This document shows, one piece after another, positions 45,282-54,272 of a stretch of DNA of 64,000 bases (position 1 is the stretch's first letter; every line of letters begins with the position of its first letter). This DNA comes from Desulfosarcina alkanivorans (GTDB lineage Bacteria; Desulfobacterota; Desulfobacteria; Desulfobacterales; Desulfosarcinaceae), in the NCBI RefSeq assembly GCF_009688945.1, contig NZ_AP021874.1, positions 4,960,001-5,024,000 of the forward strand, written 5' to 3'. The notes under the pieces are model-generated. The model was not told where the DNA came from. It did no database searches and saw nothing but the letters and a program-made list of their open reading frames with translations. Made by a program: the position numbers and the translations under genes.

Positions 45282-45652
45282 TCGCTTGCTGAGGGGGTTT
45301 TCTGAAGAAGCGGTGCGCCGGTTGCCGGCATCCGTGCGCATGCACGGCACCGGGAGTGGACAAGCCGGAGCGGCCGCCTGCGAATTGGGTCGCTATTCCT
45401 GAGATGGGTAAGACCCGGCTGCTATGGTCCTTCGGCATGCCTCAACAGGTTCAGATAGCCTGTCGACCAGTTCCGCGGTTTCATTCGGCAAATTTTGCTT
45501 TTTGAGCCGCGTAACGATTGCGGCCATCTGCTCTACGTTCTCCCTGAGTTCTTGGTCGTCCGTGTTGAAACGATCGATGATGGCGTTTACCTGCTTCGGT
45601 TGTCCGGATTGCCTGTCATGATCATTTTATCCTTTGGGCCAACGGCCAGCGG
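45282..45652. other. Intergenic region with a possible gene remnant
   Basis: About 370 bases between convergent genes. On the minus strand, 45393-45626 is an open frame of 77 codons with coding-like composition (AIIDRFNTDDQELRENVEQM near its start) but no ATG, GTG or TTG near its upstream end, so it may be a truncated remnant. No terminator could be supported. Confidence 0.3.
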
Positions 45653-46099
45653 TTATTGCAGAGGGTAGTCGTAGGTCGGTTCAGCGCTTGTTCGATAATA
45701 CACCGCTTTTAGATTTTGCATCCAAATTGTGCCACCACCCTGATCCACGTAGTGAAAACTGAGCCGATAGGCTGTCCCATCCATGTCAACGTAGCGGATG
45801 TGGACGCTTGTGCCATTCTTCGCCGGGGCACTGTCAAGCTTGTCGATTGTATAGGCGCCAGCGCCCCCTTCCCCCCAACCGAAGGTGATCGTCCGGTTGG
45901 AAAATTGAAGAAACCGATCCAGGTAATTGGGGTGGGTGGTGGTCCAGACCCCATGCAAGTCGGCTATGGAGACCGGGTTAAAATGCCGTTCTTTATCTGG
46001 GGCCAGAAGCCAGTATATCAATACGATTGTGATAATAAGCAGCATGAAGTCGCGAATCGTATTGATCAGTGTGCATTTTTTGGAGGGGGTTTGCTTCAT
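45653..46099 (-). CDS. Membrane-anchored hypothetical protein
   Basis: A 148-residue protein with one membrane segment at about residues 17-33 (DFMLLIITIVLIYWLLA) and a soluble domain of roughly 110 residues outside, rich in beta strands (SIADLHGVWTTTHPNYLDRF, IRYVDMDGTAYRLSFHYVD). I recognise no family; the DLHGVWTT part resembles small lipocalin-like or copper-resistance-type ligand folds only vaguely. It lies just downstream of the HD-GYP gene. Confidence 0.7.
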   Translation of the reverse strand: MKQTPSKKCTLINTIRDFMLLIITIVLIYWLLAPDKERHFNPVSIADLHGVWTTTHPNYLDRFLQFSNRTITFGWGEGGAGAYTIDKLDSAPAKNGTSVHIRYVDMDGTAYRLSFHYVDQGGGTIWMQNLKAVYYRTSAEPTYDYPLQ

Positions 46100-46133
46100 A
46101 TTTTCTTTGGTGCTGTCCAGCCGACAAACGGTT

Positions 46134-48200
46134 TTATGCTGCCAGCTCGGACTTTTTTTCGATCAATTCCATAAACGCCTCCACCACGGTGGGATCAAGC
46201 TGACGTCCGGCTTCGGATTTTAAAATGGAGAGGACGCGTTTCAGATCCATGCCCGTTCGATAGGGCCGGTCCGATGTCATTGAGTCGAATATGTCGGCGA
46301 CGGCAAGGATGCGTGCCTCCAGTGTAATAGCATCGCCAGACAGGCCGTCGGGATACCCCTTTCCGTCCCAGTGTTCGTGGTGCTGACGGATCATGGGAAT
46401 GATCGACTTGAATGCTTGGATGGGTGTGAGAATATTGCCCCCGATGACCGGGTGCGACTTGATGATGTCGAACTCTTTACCCGTCAATCGGCCTGGTTTG
46501 TTCAGAATTCCCGACGAGATGCCGATTTTACCGATGTCGTGCAGCAGGGCGGCCTGTTCCAAGCGGTCGATTCTTTTCCGAGGTAACCCCATGTGGCGGC
46601 CAATGTCCATGGATATCTGCATGACCCGGGCCGAATGGCCGGCCGTCCATGGCGACTTGGCATCCACGGTGCGGGCCAGGGCCTGTATGGAACCGATGGT
46701 TAACCGCCGAAGTTCTAAAATCAGGTTGACATTTGACCAGGCCACGGCCAGATGGTCGGCGATCTGACGAACCAACGAAAAGGTCTCTTCATCGGTACAA
46801 TCTCCCGAGCTGCAACTAACGGACAGCAGGGCAAACAGCTTTCCCGTAATATAGACGGGAAAGAAGACAACCGTTCCGGCTGGTGAGAGAAAGTCAGCCG
46901 GCAGATAATGGGAAATTTCTGTGGGGTCATCCACGATCACCCACGGCCGATCCCTGTGAAATCGGCTTAGATGTTTTTCAGAAACATGGAGGGGCTGGCT
47001 GGTCAGAACAAAGTCAGGCGTCGCCCGATGACCCACAAATATCCGTGCGTCTTCTGGGTCATCAGCATTGACGCGGGTGATGCCAACCCGTCTGAGGCTG
47101 AAATCTTTCAGTAGGCGTTCAATTGACAGACCGGCAATGTGGTCGAAGTCCTTGCCTGACAAGGTTGCGTGATCAATTTCCGCTCGTGTTGCCAAAAAAC
47201 GGAATTGCCGTCCCAACTGGCCGGACATGGTGTTGAAGCTTTGCGCCAGTTCCTGGAACTCATCACGGCTGGAGACATGTACGCGGTGATCGAAATCTTT
47301 ATCTGCTATTCGCCGTGCACCATTTTTAAGGGAATCGATGGGTTCCAGGGAACGGCGAAGGTTGAAAAGGCTCATTGCTACAACCATCAACAGGGCCAGA
47401 ACCGCAACCAGGATGAAAATGAGCTTGAAGCGGGCAATGGGGGCCAGCACATGGGCTTCCGGTTGAAGCACGGACAGGGACCAGCTGTCGCTACCGAATT
47501 TGGGTTTGAGAAATAGGGACCAGTTGGCGACAAACCAGTCGGAACCTGACAGGTGCATCCTGACCTGCTGTCCTGCCATCTGCGTGTTAAGCACCTCAGA
47601 CGGTGAGGGCCAATTGAACGAGCGATACAGAGGCAGACCGGATTCGGTTGCCACTGCGAATTCAGATAGGGGCGGCAGGTTGTTTCCCTTTTCGATGCCC
47701 CACAGATAGTTGCCTCGTATCGTTCCCATGAGGATCACCGGCGCACCGCTTCCGGCATCAACGTAGCGGACAAGAGTAATGTCGGTGTTGCCGTCTCTGG
47801 AGACAACCAACAGGGACTTGCCGCTATTCAGGTGGGCCTGTTCCGCTGGACTGAATTCGATGATGGGAATCGGATCGCCCAATATGGCTTCGTAATGGCC
47901 GTCGGGAAGCCGCCGGCCGACGGCGATGAACTTTTCCCGTTGCGGGACACTATCTGTGCGGGTACGAAGATCAACCAGTTTCAACTCGTCTTCGCAGAAC
48001 ATGAGGTGCTCGTAAATCGAGAGCCCGTGACTTTTAGCGGCCCGGCGGAGACGCTGGTCGGCCTGTGCCTTTAACTGGTCGCTAACCTGATAGAGGGAGA
48101 GGACGGCCAGGAGGATTACGGGAATCATGGCACAGGCGATGAAAGTGGCAAAAATCCGCCTTGCCAGCCTGCTGTTGAAACCATTGAATTCCAATTTCAT
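46134..48200 (-). CDS. HD-GYP cyclic-di-GMP phosphodiesterase with sensor, HAMP and GAF domains
   Basis: A 688-residue signalling protein. Domains in order: a membrane segment (about residues 17-37), a large periplasmic sensor region, a second membrane segment near 262-284, a HAMP linker (RRSLEPIDSLKNGARRIA), a GAF-like domain and a C-terminal HD-GYP domain. The last shows the HD pair in LLHDIGKIG, the HH region (IRQHHEHWDGKGYPDG) and ADIFDSMTSDRPYR. HD-GYP enzymes hydrolyse cyclic di-GMP. It lies 24 bases from a pseudopilin gene on the same strand, which suggests control of surface or secretion functions. Confidence 0.92.
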   Translation of the reverse strand: MKLEFNGFNSRLARRIFATFIACAMIPVILLAVLSLYQVSDQLKAQADQRLRRAAKSHGLSIYEHLMFCEDELKLVDLRTRTDSVPQREKFIAVGRRLPDGHYEAILGDPIPIIEFSPAEQAHLNSGKSLLVVSRDGNTDITLVRYVDAGSGAPVILMGTIRGNYLWGIEKGNNLPPLSEFAVATESGLPLYRSFNWPSPSEVLNTQMAGQQVRMHLSGSDWFVANWSLFLKPKFGSDSWSLSVLQPEAHVLAPIARFKLIFILVAVLALLMVVAMSLFNLRRSLEPIDSLKNGARRIADKDFDHRVHVSSRDEFQELAQSFNTMSGQLGRQFRFLATRAEIDHATLSGKDFDHIAGLSIERLLKDFSLRRVGITRVNADDPEDARIFVGHRATPDFVLTSQPLHVSEKHLSRFHRDRPWVIVDDPTEISHYLPADFLSPAGTVVFFPVYITGKLFALLSVSCSSGDCTDEETFSLVRQIADHLAVAWSNVNLILELRRLTIGSIQALARTVDAKSPWTAGHSARVMQISMDIGRHMGLPRKRIDRLEQAALLHDIGKIGISSGILNKPGRLTGKEFDIIKSHPVIGGNILTPIQAFKSIIPMIRQHHEHWDGKGYPDGLSGDAITLEARILAVADIFDSMTSDRPYRTGMDLKRVLSILKSEAGRQLDPTVVEAFMELIEKKSELAA

Positions 48201-48224
48201 CGGTTGCCTGCCTGTTCCAGGAGA

Positions 48225-48758
48225 TCAAATATCGGAGACTTTGCCATAAAAACCGCCGTTATAGGCCCGTACAATATCGTCCCGGCTGGCCTTGGCGGTA
48301 AACGGCGATGTACTCGCGCCATCCTTGCCCATGCTGTATAAGTCAAAATCCGTGTTGACCGGTACCATGAAGTGGTCCTTGCGCTGCTTTCCTTTTCCTG
48401 TGACATCCCCACCATCGATCCTGAGATACGCATAGGGATTGCCCCACGGATCACGGAAGTTGTCCAGGCCAACCTGGGCCAGCGTGTCCGGCAGGGCGCT
48501 ATTATTGCTGAAGAAATTGAAGATGGCCGTTTCGATGGTTTTCATGTCGGAGATGGCGACAACCACGCGGGCCCTTTCCCGGTAGCCGATGTAAAAGGGC
48601 GTGGCGATGGCGGACAGCACACCGATGATGCACACGGATACCATCACTTCGATCAGGGTGAATCCGAGGATGTTCGCTTTTGGGACGGTGCGGTAGCCTT
48701 TCTTGGTGTGCTCCCAAGTTGACCGGTTGGCTGATGCTATGGAAGTGCGAATTGCCAT
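48225..48758 (-). CDS. Type II secretion-like pseudopilin (GspG family)
   Basis: A 177-residue prepilin-like protein. The leader peptide of 32 residues ends in Gly32, followed by FTLIEVMVSVCIIGVLSAIATP with Glu at position +5, the prepilin peptidase site and methylation signature. The C-terminal part has DPWGNPYAYL and the SMGKDGAS motif typical of GspG-type major pseudopilins. The leader is long for the class. No other type II secretion genes lie nearby; a companion HD-GYP gene follows immediately. Confidence 0.85.
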   Translation of the reverse strand: MAIRTSIASANRSTWEHTKKGYRTVPKANILGFTLIEVMVSVCIIGVLSAIATPFYIGYRERARVVVAISDMKTIETAIFNFFSNNSALPDTLAQVGLDNFRDPWGNPYAYLRIDGGDVTGKGKQRKDHFMVPVNTDFDLYSMGKDGASTSPFTAKASRDDIVRAYNGGFYGKVSDI

Positions 48759-49005
48759 CGTGTAATATTTGCTATGCTACCGGCTGCCTTCTGAACCAAC
48801 AGGTATCACATTTCAAGACCATATTAAAGTATCGGCCATAATAGCTAACTCCTAAAGTCGGGTGTTGTTTGGGCCCAGATAAGCGGTCTCTCGATAGCGT
48901 TGAAACGGTAACCCGTTTGAGGCCGGCGACGGGTGGGTTGCATACAGGGGAGGGGAAGTGGTGACAGACCATTCAGTTTAGGTGAGGTCCTCCCACGCTG
49001 TCCGG

Positions 49006-49419
49006 CTATTTTATAACCTTGACACTAACAAAGTTGGGACGAACGGTGATGATTTCCAACCAGATGCCGGCCACTTCGAAGCCGTTACCTGCCTGGGGGA
49101 GGCTGATTTTGAAGGGGTAGGGGTACTGCCGGTCGATTTCGGGTATGATCACGCCAAAGAGGATGTGGTCGTTTTGGCGGCCTCTGAAAAAAAAGGTGCG
49201 GTCACCGATGGTTCTGCCGAGGTTTCGCTCAAGGACATACTTGTCTGTCGAGAGCAGGGATCCGGTGCCTTCGGATTTTGGCAGCGTCATTTTTCGCCCC
49301 CAATAGGTGTCCGGCGCCACATTGCCGGCCGCCAGATAAATCATCGATATCGTGAAGATGATTCCCACGACCCCAAAGAAGAGGATGACAACCCATTTGT
49401 GGGAAAAGGACTGTTCCAT
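49006..49419 (-). CDS. Membrane-anchored hypothetical protein
   Basis: A 137-residue protein with one membrane segment (about residues 9-30, WVVILFFGVVGIIFTISMIYLAAG) and a soluble C-terminal domain (GRTIGDRTFFFRGRQNDHI, FGVIIPEIDRQYPYPF). No family recognised. The ATG at 49419 follows AGGAGCCGCC; a codon at 49440 is an alternative. A promoter with an internal inverted repeat lies just upstream. Confidence 0.7.
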   Translation of the reverse strand: MEQSFSHKWVVILFFGVVGIIFTISMIYLAAGNVAPDTYWGRKMTLPKSEGTGSLLSTDKYVLERNLGRTIGDRTFFFRGRQNDHILFGVIIPEIDRQYPYPFKISLPQAGNGFEVAGIWLEIITVRPNFVSVKVIK

Positions 49420-49465
49420 GGCGGCTCCTGTCGATCGCAACCGTTCAAAATAACCGTTACGTATA

Positions 49466-49495
49466 AATGTACATAAAAAAGTACATAGCCGTCAA
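49466..49495 (-). promoter_or_regulatory. Promoter with an inverted repeat in its spacer
   Basis: Minus-strand -35 TTGACG (plus 49490-49495) and -10 TACATT (plus 49466-49471) with an 18-base spacer, upstream of the 49419 gene. ATGTAC-N8-GTACAT (49467-49486) lies across the spacer, where a repressor or activator could act. Confidence 0.45.
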
Positions 49496-49680
49496 CAGGA
49501 AAGCGCAATAAAAATATCTGCCCAGCAGGTCGGCTGCGCTTTTTGTTTGATTCCCATCCGTTTTCAGCGCGACAAACCTTGTTAGTCGGTTGGCGCGCAG
49601 GTATGCCTTCCGACCGGCGGGACCTCCGGCGTGACGGTGCGGGAATAAAAAACAGGTCCGAAATGGCGTGTGGCGGTCAG

Positions 49681-50316
49681 CTATACGAAAAGTTTTTGCA
49701 TGCCGGACCAGGCGAACAGGCAGGAGAATACAATCAGGAAGATGGCGCAGGTGCCGATCAGAATTCGGTATCCTCGGTCGGAGAGCAGGCGTCGGCCTTT
49801 CCAGATGGCGGTCGACACCGCTGCATACCAGAACAGGTCCCCCAGGATGTGGCCGGTGAAAAAGGCCACCACGCCCATGGTGCCCGCCTTCATGCTGTGG
49901 AGGATGTAGCCCAGGCCGATGGTGGCCCACCAGATGCTCCAGTAGGGATTGACCAGGCTCATGAGGATGCCGGACAGGATCAGGCTCCTTCCTCCCAAAC
50001 CGCTGCCATCGGTAACCAGGGTCATGGCCGGCAGGGATTTCAGCATGCCCACACCCATCCACAGAAGGACGGCAGACCCGGCCAGGGCGATGAAAATAAA
50101 CACCGGTTCCAATGTCAGCAGCGGTGCCAGGCCCATGAGCAGGGCCACCACCAGGGCCAGTTCCAGAAGGGCATGGCCGGCGATGAGCAGCGGGCCGGTC
50201 ATCAGGCCGCGCCGGGAACTCTCGCTGATGGTCACGGTCAGCAGGGGGCCGGGCATGATGGCCCCGGAAAGGGCCACCATGAACGAGGTTGCAAACAGGG
50301 TGATAAACAGGGTCAT
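49681..50316 (-). CDS. LysE-family amino-acid exporter
   Basis: A 211-residue permease with about six hydrophobic segments and the LysE/RhtB signature IMPGPLLTVTISES near the N-terminus, and SLVNPYWSIWWATIG. It would export amino acids or related metabolites. The start at 50316 overlaps the DUF4126 stop by four bases (ATGA). A longer frame extends upstream to 50973 but lacks family character. Confidence 0.85.
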   Translation of the reverse strand: MTLFITLFATSFMVALSGAIMPGPLLTVTISESSRRGLMTGPLLIAGHALLELALVVALLMGLAPLLTLEPVFIFIALAGSAVLLWMGVGMLKSLPAMTLVTDGSGLGGRSLILSGILMSLVNPYWSIWWATIGLGYILHSMKAGTMGVVAFFTGHILGDLFWYAAVSTAIWKGRRLLSDRGYRILIGTCAIFLIVFSCLFAWSGMQKLFV

Positions 50317-50966
50317 TCGGTTATACCCGAATCCTCTCTGTTCAATGGCGGCGAGGCTTGTCTCGGAGTGAACAGCGCCTTGATTTTTGCGGCCAGCATC
50401 TTGATGCCGCGCCACAATTTGGGCAACAGCCAGATCATCAGCAGGATGAAAATGGCCATCAGCACGAAAAACAGCCAGGGGTGGTTGACCGCCGCCCAGA
50501 TACCGCCGATCACCATGATATCCTCCACGATGGAGGCGGTCCAGTTGGTGAGGGGTTCGGGGGAGGTGTTGATCAGCAGCCGGGAACCGGCTTTCATGCC
50601 GTGGGTGCCGGCTGCCAGGGTGCCGCCTAAAAGGGCGGCCGCCAGGCTCACCGCGGGGTTCAACTCGCCCACGGCACCGGCGGCCAGCAACGCACCTGCC
50701 GGAATCCGGATAAAGGTATGGATCGTATCCCAGCCGGTATCCACGCCGGGCATTTTGTCCGCGATGAACTCCACGGCAAACATCAGGCAGGCGGCGCTGA
50801 TGACGATCGGATTGGCCAGCACCTGCAGGTCCGGCGGCAGGGTCATGTTGCCGGTTACGCTCAATATCCCCAGGGTGGCGATGGCCGCATAGAGGTTGAT
50901 TCCGGCAGCCCAGGCCGCCCCCATGGTCAGGGCGATGATACGGGTGATCTCGTTGACTTGTTCCAT
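50313..50966 (-). CDS. DUF4126-family membrane protein
   Basis: A 217-residue membrane protein with about five hydrophobic segments, including IALTMGAAWAAGINLYAAIA and VEFIADKMPGVDTGWDTIH, the DUF4126 signature. Its function is unknown. It is translationally coupled to the downstream LysE-type exporter, so the two may work together. Confidence 0.82.
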   Translation of the reverse strand: MEQVNEITRIIALTMGAAWAAGINLYAAIATLGILSVTGNMTLPPDLQVLANPIVISAACLMFAVEFIADKMPGVDTGWDTIHTFIRIPAGALLAAGAVGELNPAVSLAAALLGGTLAAGTHGMKAGSRLLINTSPEPLTNWTASIVEDIMVIGGIWAAVNHPWLFFVLMAIFILLMIWLLPKLWRGIKMLAAKIKALFTPRQASPPLNREDSGITE

Positions 50967-50999
50967 GCTCCATAACCTCCGAAGGTGTCAGCCGTTTTT

Positions 51000-52334
51000 C
51001 TAAACATCCACAAGCAGCCGGTTGGCAGGGGACCGTTCCAGTTCAGACCGCAGGGCCGCCAGGGTTTCGGACAGGGTTTCCGCCTCCGGCAGATGGGCCA
51101 GCGGGCGGCCGTTTTGGCCCACATCATCCAGGGCGGCAACGACGCTGTTGACCGTCAGGAGCCCGATATCCCGGGCGGGTTGAATGGCCTTGTCATCGTC
51201 TCCATTCCGGTCGATCCGTACCAGAACCTTACCTCTTACCAGAAGATCGGACAGGTTGTCCACCAGCGCCGGGGAAAGCGCCAGTTCGTCGGCAATCTGG
51301 GTGGTCGTCTGGGCCGGCTTGCCCTGGTGAAACAAACGGACCACATGGCGGCAGACGGTCAGTGCCAGGAGCCTGCTGTGGGCGATGCTCAATTCCAGGC
51401 CGTCGGTCGTTTCATCCACATGGTCCGAATGCTGATAGGCGTGGGAAATCTCCGCGCCAATCAGAACGATCAACCAGCTGATCTGCAGCCACAGCAGGAA
51501 CAGGGGCAGGGCGGCGAAGCTGCCGTAGATGGCATTGTACTTGGCCACGATGATCTGAAAATAAATATAGGCAGCCTGGACGGCCTGGTAGGTGCTGCCG
51601 GCGATGACGCCGGCCAGCAGGGCGCCGTCGAAGCGTACCCGGGTGTTGGGCATGATCATGTAGGTCAGGGTGAACAGCACCCAGATCAGGGTGTAGGGCA
51701 GCAGTTTGAGGCCCACGTAAATCGCCGGGCCCACCATTTGCAGAAGTTCGAACCGGCCGGAGATGGCCGATACCTGGGACGTGATGAAGACCGTGACGCT
51801 GCCGGACATAATCATCAGCACCGGGCAGATGAGCATGATGGTCAGGTAGTCGCTCAGTTTTCGGATGAAGGTCCGCGAACGAACTCCCCAGATGTGGTTG
51901 AAGGCATTTTCGATATTCCCGAGCACCTTGATCACTGCCCAGAAGAGGACGACGATGCCGATGCCGGCGATCATGCCGCCTTTGGTGTTGTCGAGCATGT
52001 TCTGGGCGAAGCCGATGACCTGCGCGACCACTTCCTGCTGGGCGGAAAATTTGTCCAGCAGTTCCTGCTGGAGTCGTCGTTCGAACCCGAATCCTTTGGC
52101 GATGCCAAACGCCATGGCGGCAACCGGTACCAGGGACAGCAGCGTGAAAAAAGTCAGCGCCGACGCGCGCAAAGGACCCTGGTGCCGGGCAAACCCCTGG
52201 ACCGATAGAATCAGGGTTCGCACCAGCCGGATCAGCAGCCAGCCGACGGCCGATCGCTCACTGCGACGGGCGTGCCAGATGGTGCTCTTGAACAATCCGA
52301 CGGGGCGGGTCAACAGCGTCCTGAATTTTTCCAT
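51000..52334 (-). CDS. YihY/virulence factor BrkB-type membrane protein with C-terminal winged helix
   Basis: A 444-residue protein. The N-terminal part has six or so membrane segments of the YihY/BrkB (formerly RNase BN-related) family, starting LRASALTFFTLLSLVPVAAMAFGIA and including the SFAALPLFLLWLQISW motif. The cytoplasmic C-terminal part, about residues 325-444, is a predicted winged-helix (TTTQIADELALSPALVDNLSDLLV). The family's transport or lipid role is not settled. Confidence 0.85.
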   Translation of the reverse strand: MEKFRTLLTRPVGLFKSTIWHARRSERSAVGWLLIRLVRTLILSVQGFARHQGPLRASALTFFTLLSLVPVAAMAFGIAKGFGFERRLQQELLDKFSAQQEVVAQVIGFAQNMLDNTKGGMIAGIGIVVLFWAVIKVLGNIENAFNHIWGVRSRTFIRKLSDYLTIMLICPVLMIMSGSVTVFITSQVSAISGRFELLQMVGPAIYVGLKLLPYTLIWVLFTLTYMIMPNTRVRFDGALLAGVIAGSTYQAVQAAYIYFQIIVAKYNAIYGSFAALPLFLLWLQISWLIVLIGAEISHAYQHSDHVDETTDGLELSIAHSRLLALTVCRHVVRLFHQGKPAQTTTQIADELALSPALVDNLSDLLVRGKVLVRIDRNGDDDKAIQPARDIGLLTVNSVVAALDDVGQNGRPLAHLPEAETLSETLAALRSELERSPANRLLVDV

Positions 52335-52380
52335 AATGGCCTGCCCGGTATGGGTTGATTGGATGACCGTTGAATACGGT

Positions 52381-54063
52381 TTATCGAGTCAACTGGCGGT
52401 ATTTGATGCGGTGGGGCTGGTCGGCCGCGACACCCAGACGCTTTTTGCGGTCTTTTTCATAGTCGGAATAGTTGCCCTCGAACCAGACTACCCGGCTGTC
52501 GCCTTCGAAGGCCAGCATGTGGGTGGCGATGCGATCCAGAAACCAGCGGTCATGGCTGACGACCACGGCGCACCCGCCGAAATTTTCCAGGGCCTCTTCC
52601 AGCGCCCGCATGGTATTGACATCCAGATCATTGGTGGGTTCGTCCAGCAGCAGCACATTGGCTCCGGATTTGAGCATGCGGGCCAGGTGCACCCGGTTGC
52701 GCTCCCCGCCGGATAGCATTCCCACCTTTTTCTGCTGATCGCTGCCGGAAAAATTGAAACGGGCCACGTAAGCCCGGGAGTTGACCTGCCGATCGCCCAG
52801 TTCGATGGTGTCCTGTCCGTCCGACACCATTTCCCAGATGTTTTTATCCGGGTCCAGCATGTCACGACTCTGGTCCACGTAGGCCAGGCTCACGGTCTCG
52901 CCGACGGTGATCGACCCGCTGTCCGGCTGATCCTGCCCGGTGATCATGCGAAACAGGGTGGTCTTGCCCGCTCCGTTGGGGCCGACCACTCCCACGATGC
53001 CGCCGGGGGGCAGTGAAAATTCCATGTTTTCCGCCAGCAGTTTCTCGGCGTACCCCTTGGTCACCCCGTCGGCCTGGATCACCACGTTTCCCAGCCGGGG
53101 GCCGGGGGGGATATAGATTTCCAATTCCTTGGCCATCCGTTCGCTTTCCTGTCCCAGCAGTTTTTCGTAAGAGGTGATGCGTGCCTTGGATTTGGCCCGG
53201 CGGCCCTTGGGGGCCATGCGGATCCACTCCAGTTCCCGTTTGAGTGTTTTCTGGCGGTCGCTTTCGGATTTTTCTTCGTTGGCCAGGCGGTTCTGTTTCT
53301 GTTCCAGCCAGGAGCTGTAGTTGCCCTTCCAGGGAATGCCGTGACCCCGGTCCAGTTCCAGGATCCAGCCGGCCACATTGTCGAGGAAGTACCGGTCATG
53401 GGTGACGGCGATGATGGTGCCGGCATATTGCTTCAGGTGCTGCTCCAGCCAGGCCACCGATTCGGCATCCAGGTGGTTGGTGGGTTCGTCGAGCAGCAGG
53501 ATGTCCGGTTTCTTCAACAGCAGGCGGCAAAGGGCCACCCGGCGCCGCTCACCGCCGGAGATGACATTCACCGGCGTGTCACCGGGAGGGCAGCGCAGGG
53601 CATCCATGGCCATTTCCAGCCGGGCGTCAAGATCCCACGCGTCCAGGGCGTCAAGCTTTTCCTGGACTTCTCCCTGCCGCTGGATGAGCTTGTCCATCTC
53701 ATCATCGGACATGGGTTCGGCGAAGCGTTCATTGATCCGGTTGAATTCCTCGACCAGGTCAACCTCGTCCTGGACGCCCTCCTGGACGATTTCCCGGATG
53801 GTCTTGGATTCGTCGACCAGCGGTTCCTGCTCCAGGTAGCCGACGGAGTAGCCCTTGGAAAGGATGGCTTCCCCGTTGAATTCCGTGTCCACACCGGCCA
53901 TGATTTTAAGCAGGGTGCTTTTTCCCGAACCGTTCAGGCCCAGAACGCCGATTTTGGCACCGTAAAAATAACTCAGGGAGATATCTTTGATTACCGGCTT
54001 TTTGTCATGGAATTTGCTGACGCGCATCATGGAATAAATTACTTTATTGGGATCGGTGCTCAT
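52381..54063 (-). CDS. ettA: ABC-F ATPase EttA (energy-dependent translational throttle)
   Basis: Cytoplasmic ABC-F protein of 560 residues with two ATPase domains and no membrane part. The first has Walker A GLNGSGKST and signature VISGGERRRVALC with LLLDEPTNHLD; the second has GPNGAGKTT, LSGGERNRVHLA and LLLDEPTNDLD. The arm and linker have the EttA pattern (LDALDAWDLDARLEMAMDAL; WIRMAPKGRRAKSKARITSYE, in part). It gates the ribosome according to the ATP/ADP ratio in E. coli. Confidence 0.93.
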   Translation of the reverse strand: MSTDPNKVIYSMMRVSKFHDKKPVIKDISLSYFYGAKIGVLGLNGSGKSTLLKIMAGVDTEFNGEAILSKGYSVGYLEQEPLVDESKTIREIVQEGVQDEVDLVEEFNRINERFAEPMSDDEMDKLIQRQGEVQEKLDALDAWDLDARLEMAMDALRCPPGDTPVNVISGGERRRVALCRLLLKKPDILLLDEPTNHLDAESVAWLEQHLKQYAGTIIAVTHDRYFLDNVAGWILELDRGHGIPWKGNYSSWLEQKQNRLANEEKSESDRQKTLKRELEWIRMAPKGRRAKSKARITSYEKLLGQESERMAKELEIYIPPGPRLGNVVIQADGVTKGYAEKLLAENMEFSLPPGGIVGVVGPNGAGKTTLFRMITGQDQPDSGSITVGETVSLAYVDQSRDMLDPDKNIWEMVSDGQDTIELGDRQVNSRAYVARFNFSGSDQQKKVGMLSGGERNRVHLARMLKSGANVLLLDEPTNDLDVNTMRALEEALENFGGCAVVVSHDRWFLDRIATHMLAFEGDSRVVWFEGNYSDYEKDRKKRLGVAADQPHRIKYRQLTR

Positions 54064-54200
54064 CGATCATTCCTTTGTGAATTGGGTTCTGTCGGGTAAA
54101 GATGAATAGTCAGTCCGCCATTTTAGCACATTTTTTGCTGGTTTGAATACGGATTTTGCACCGGAAAAAATGGGGGCGGTCAGCGGGATGGGATGGCCCG

Positions 54201-54243
54201 TAAAAAAAGCGCCGGGCCCGCAAACGACAACGGACCCGACGCT
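54201..54243 (-). terminator. Intrinsic terminator of the corrinoid methyltransferase operon
   Basis: Minus strand: AGCGTCGGGTCCG, ten-base loop, CGGGCCCGGCGCT, then seven Ts. All 13 stem positions pair (two G-U). It lies 29 bases past the stop of the 54273 gene. Confidence 0.85.
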
Positions 54244-54272
54244 GGTTTTATCTGCTTTGAAAACAGTGCTTT

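Noticed and set aside
49543-50892. Long plus-strand open frame over the LysE and DUF4126 genes
   Set aside because: Composition is Gly/Gln/His-rich without domains, and the opposite strand encodes two coupled membrane proteins that explain the open frame.
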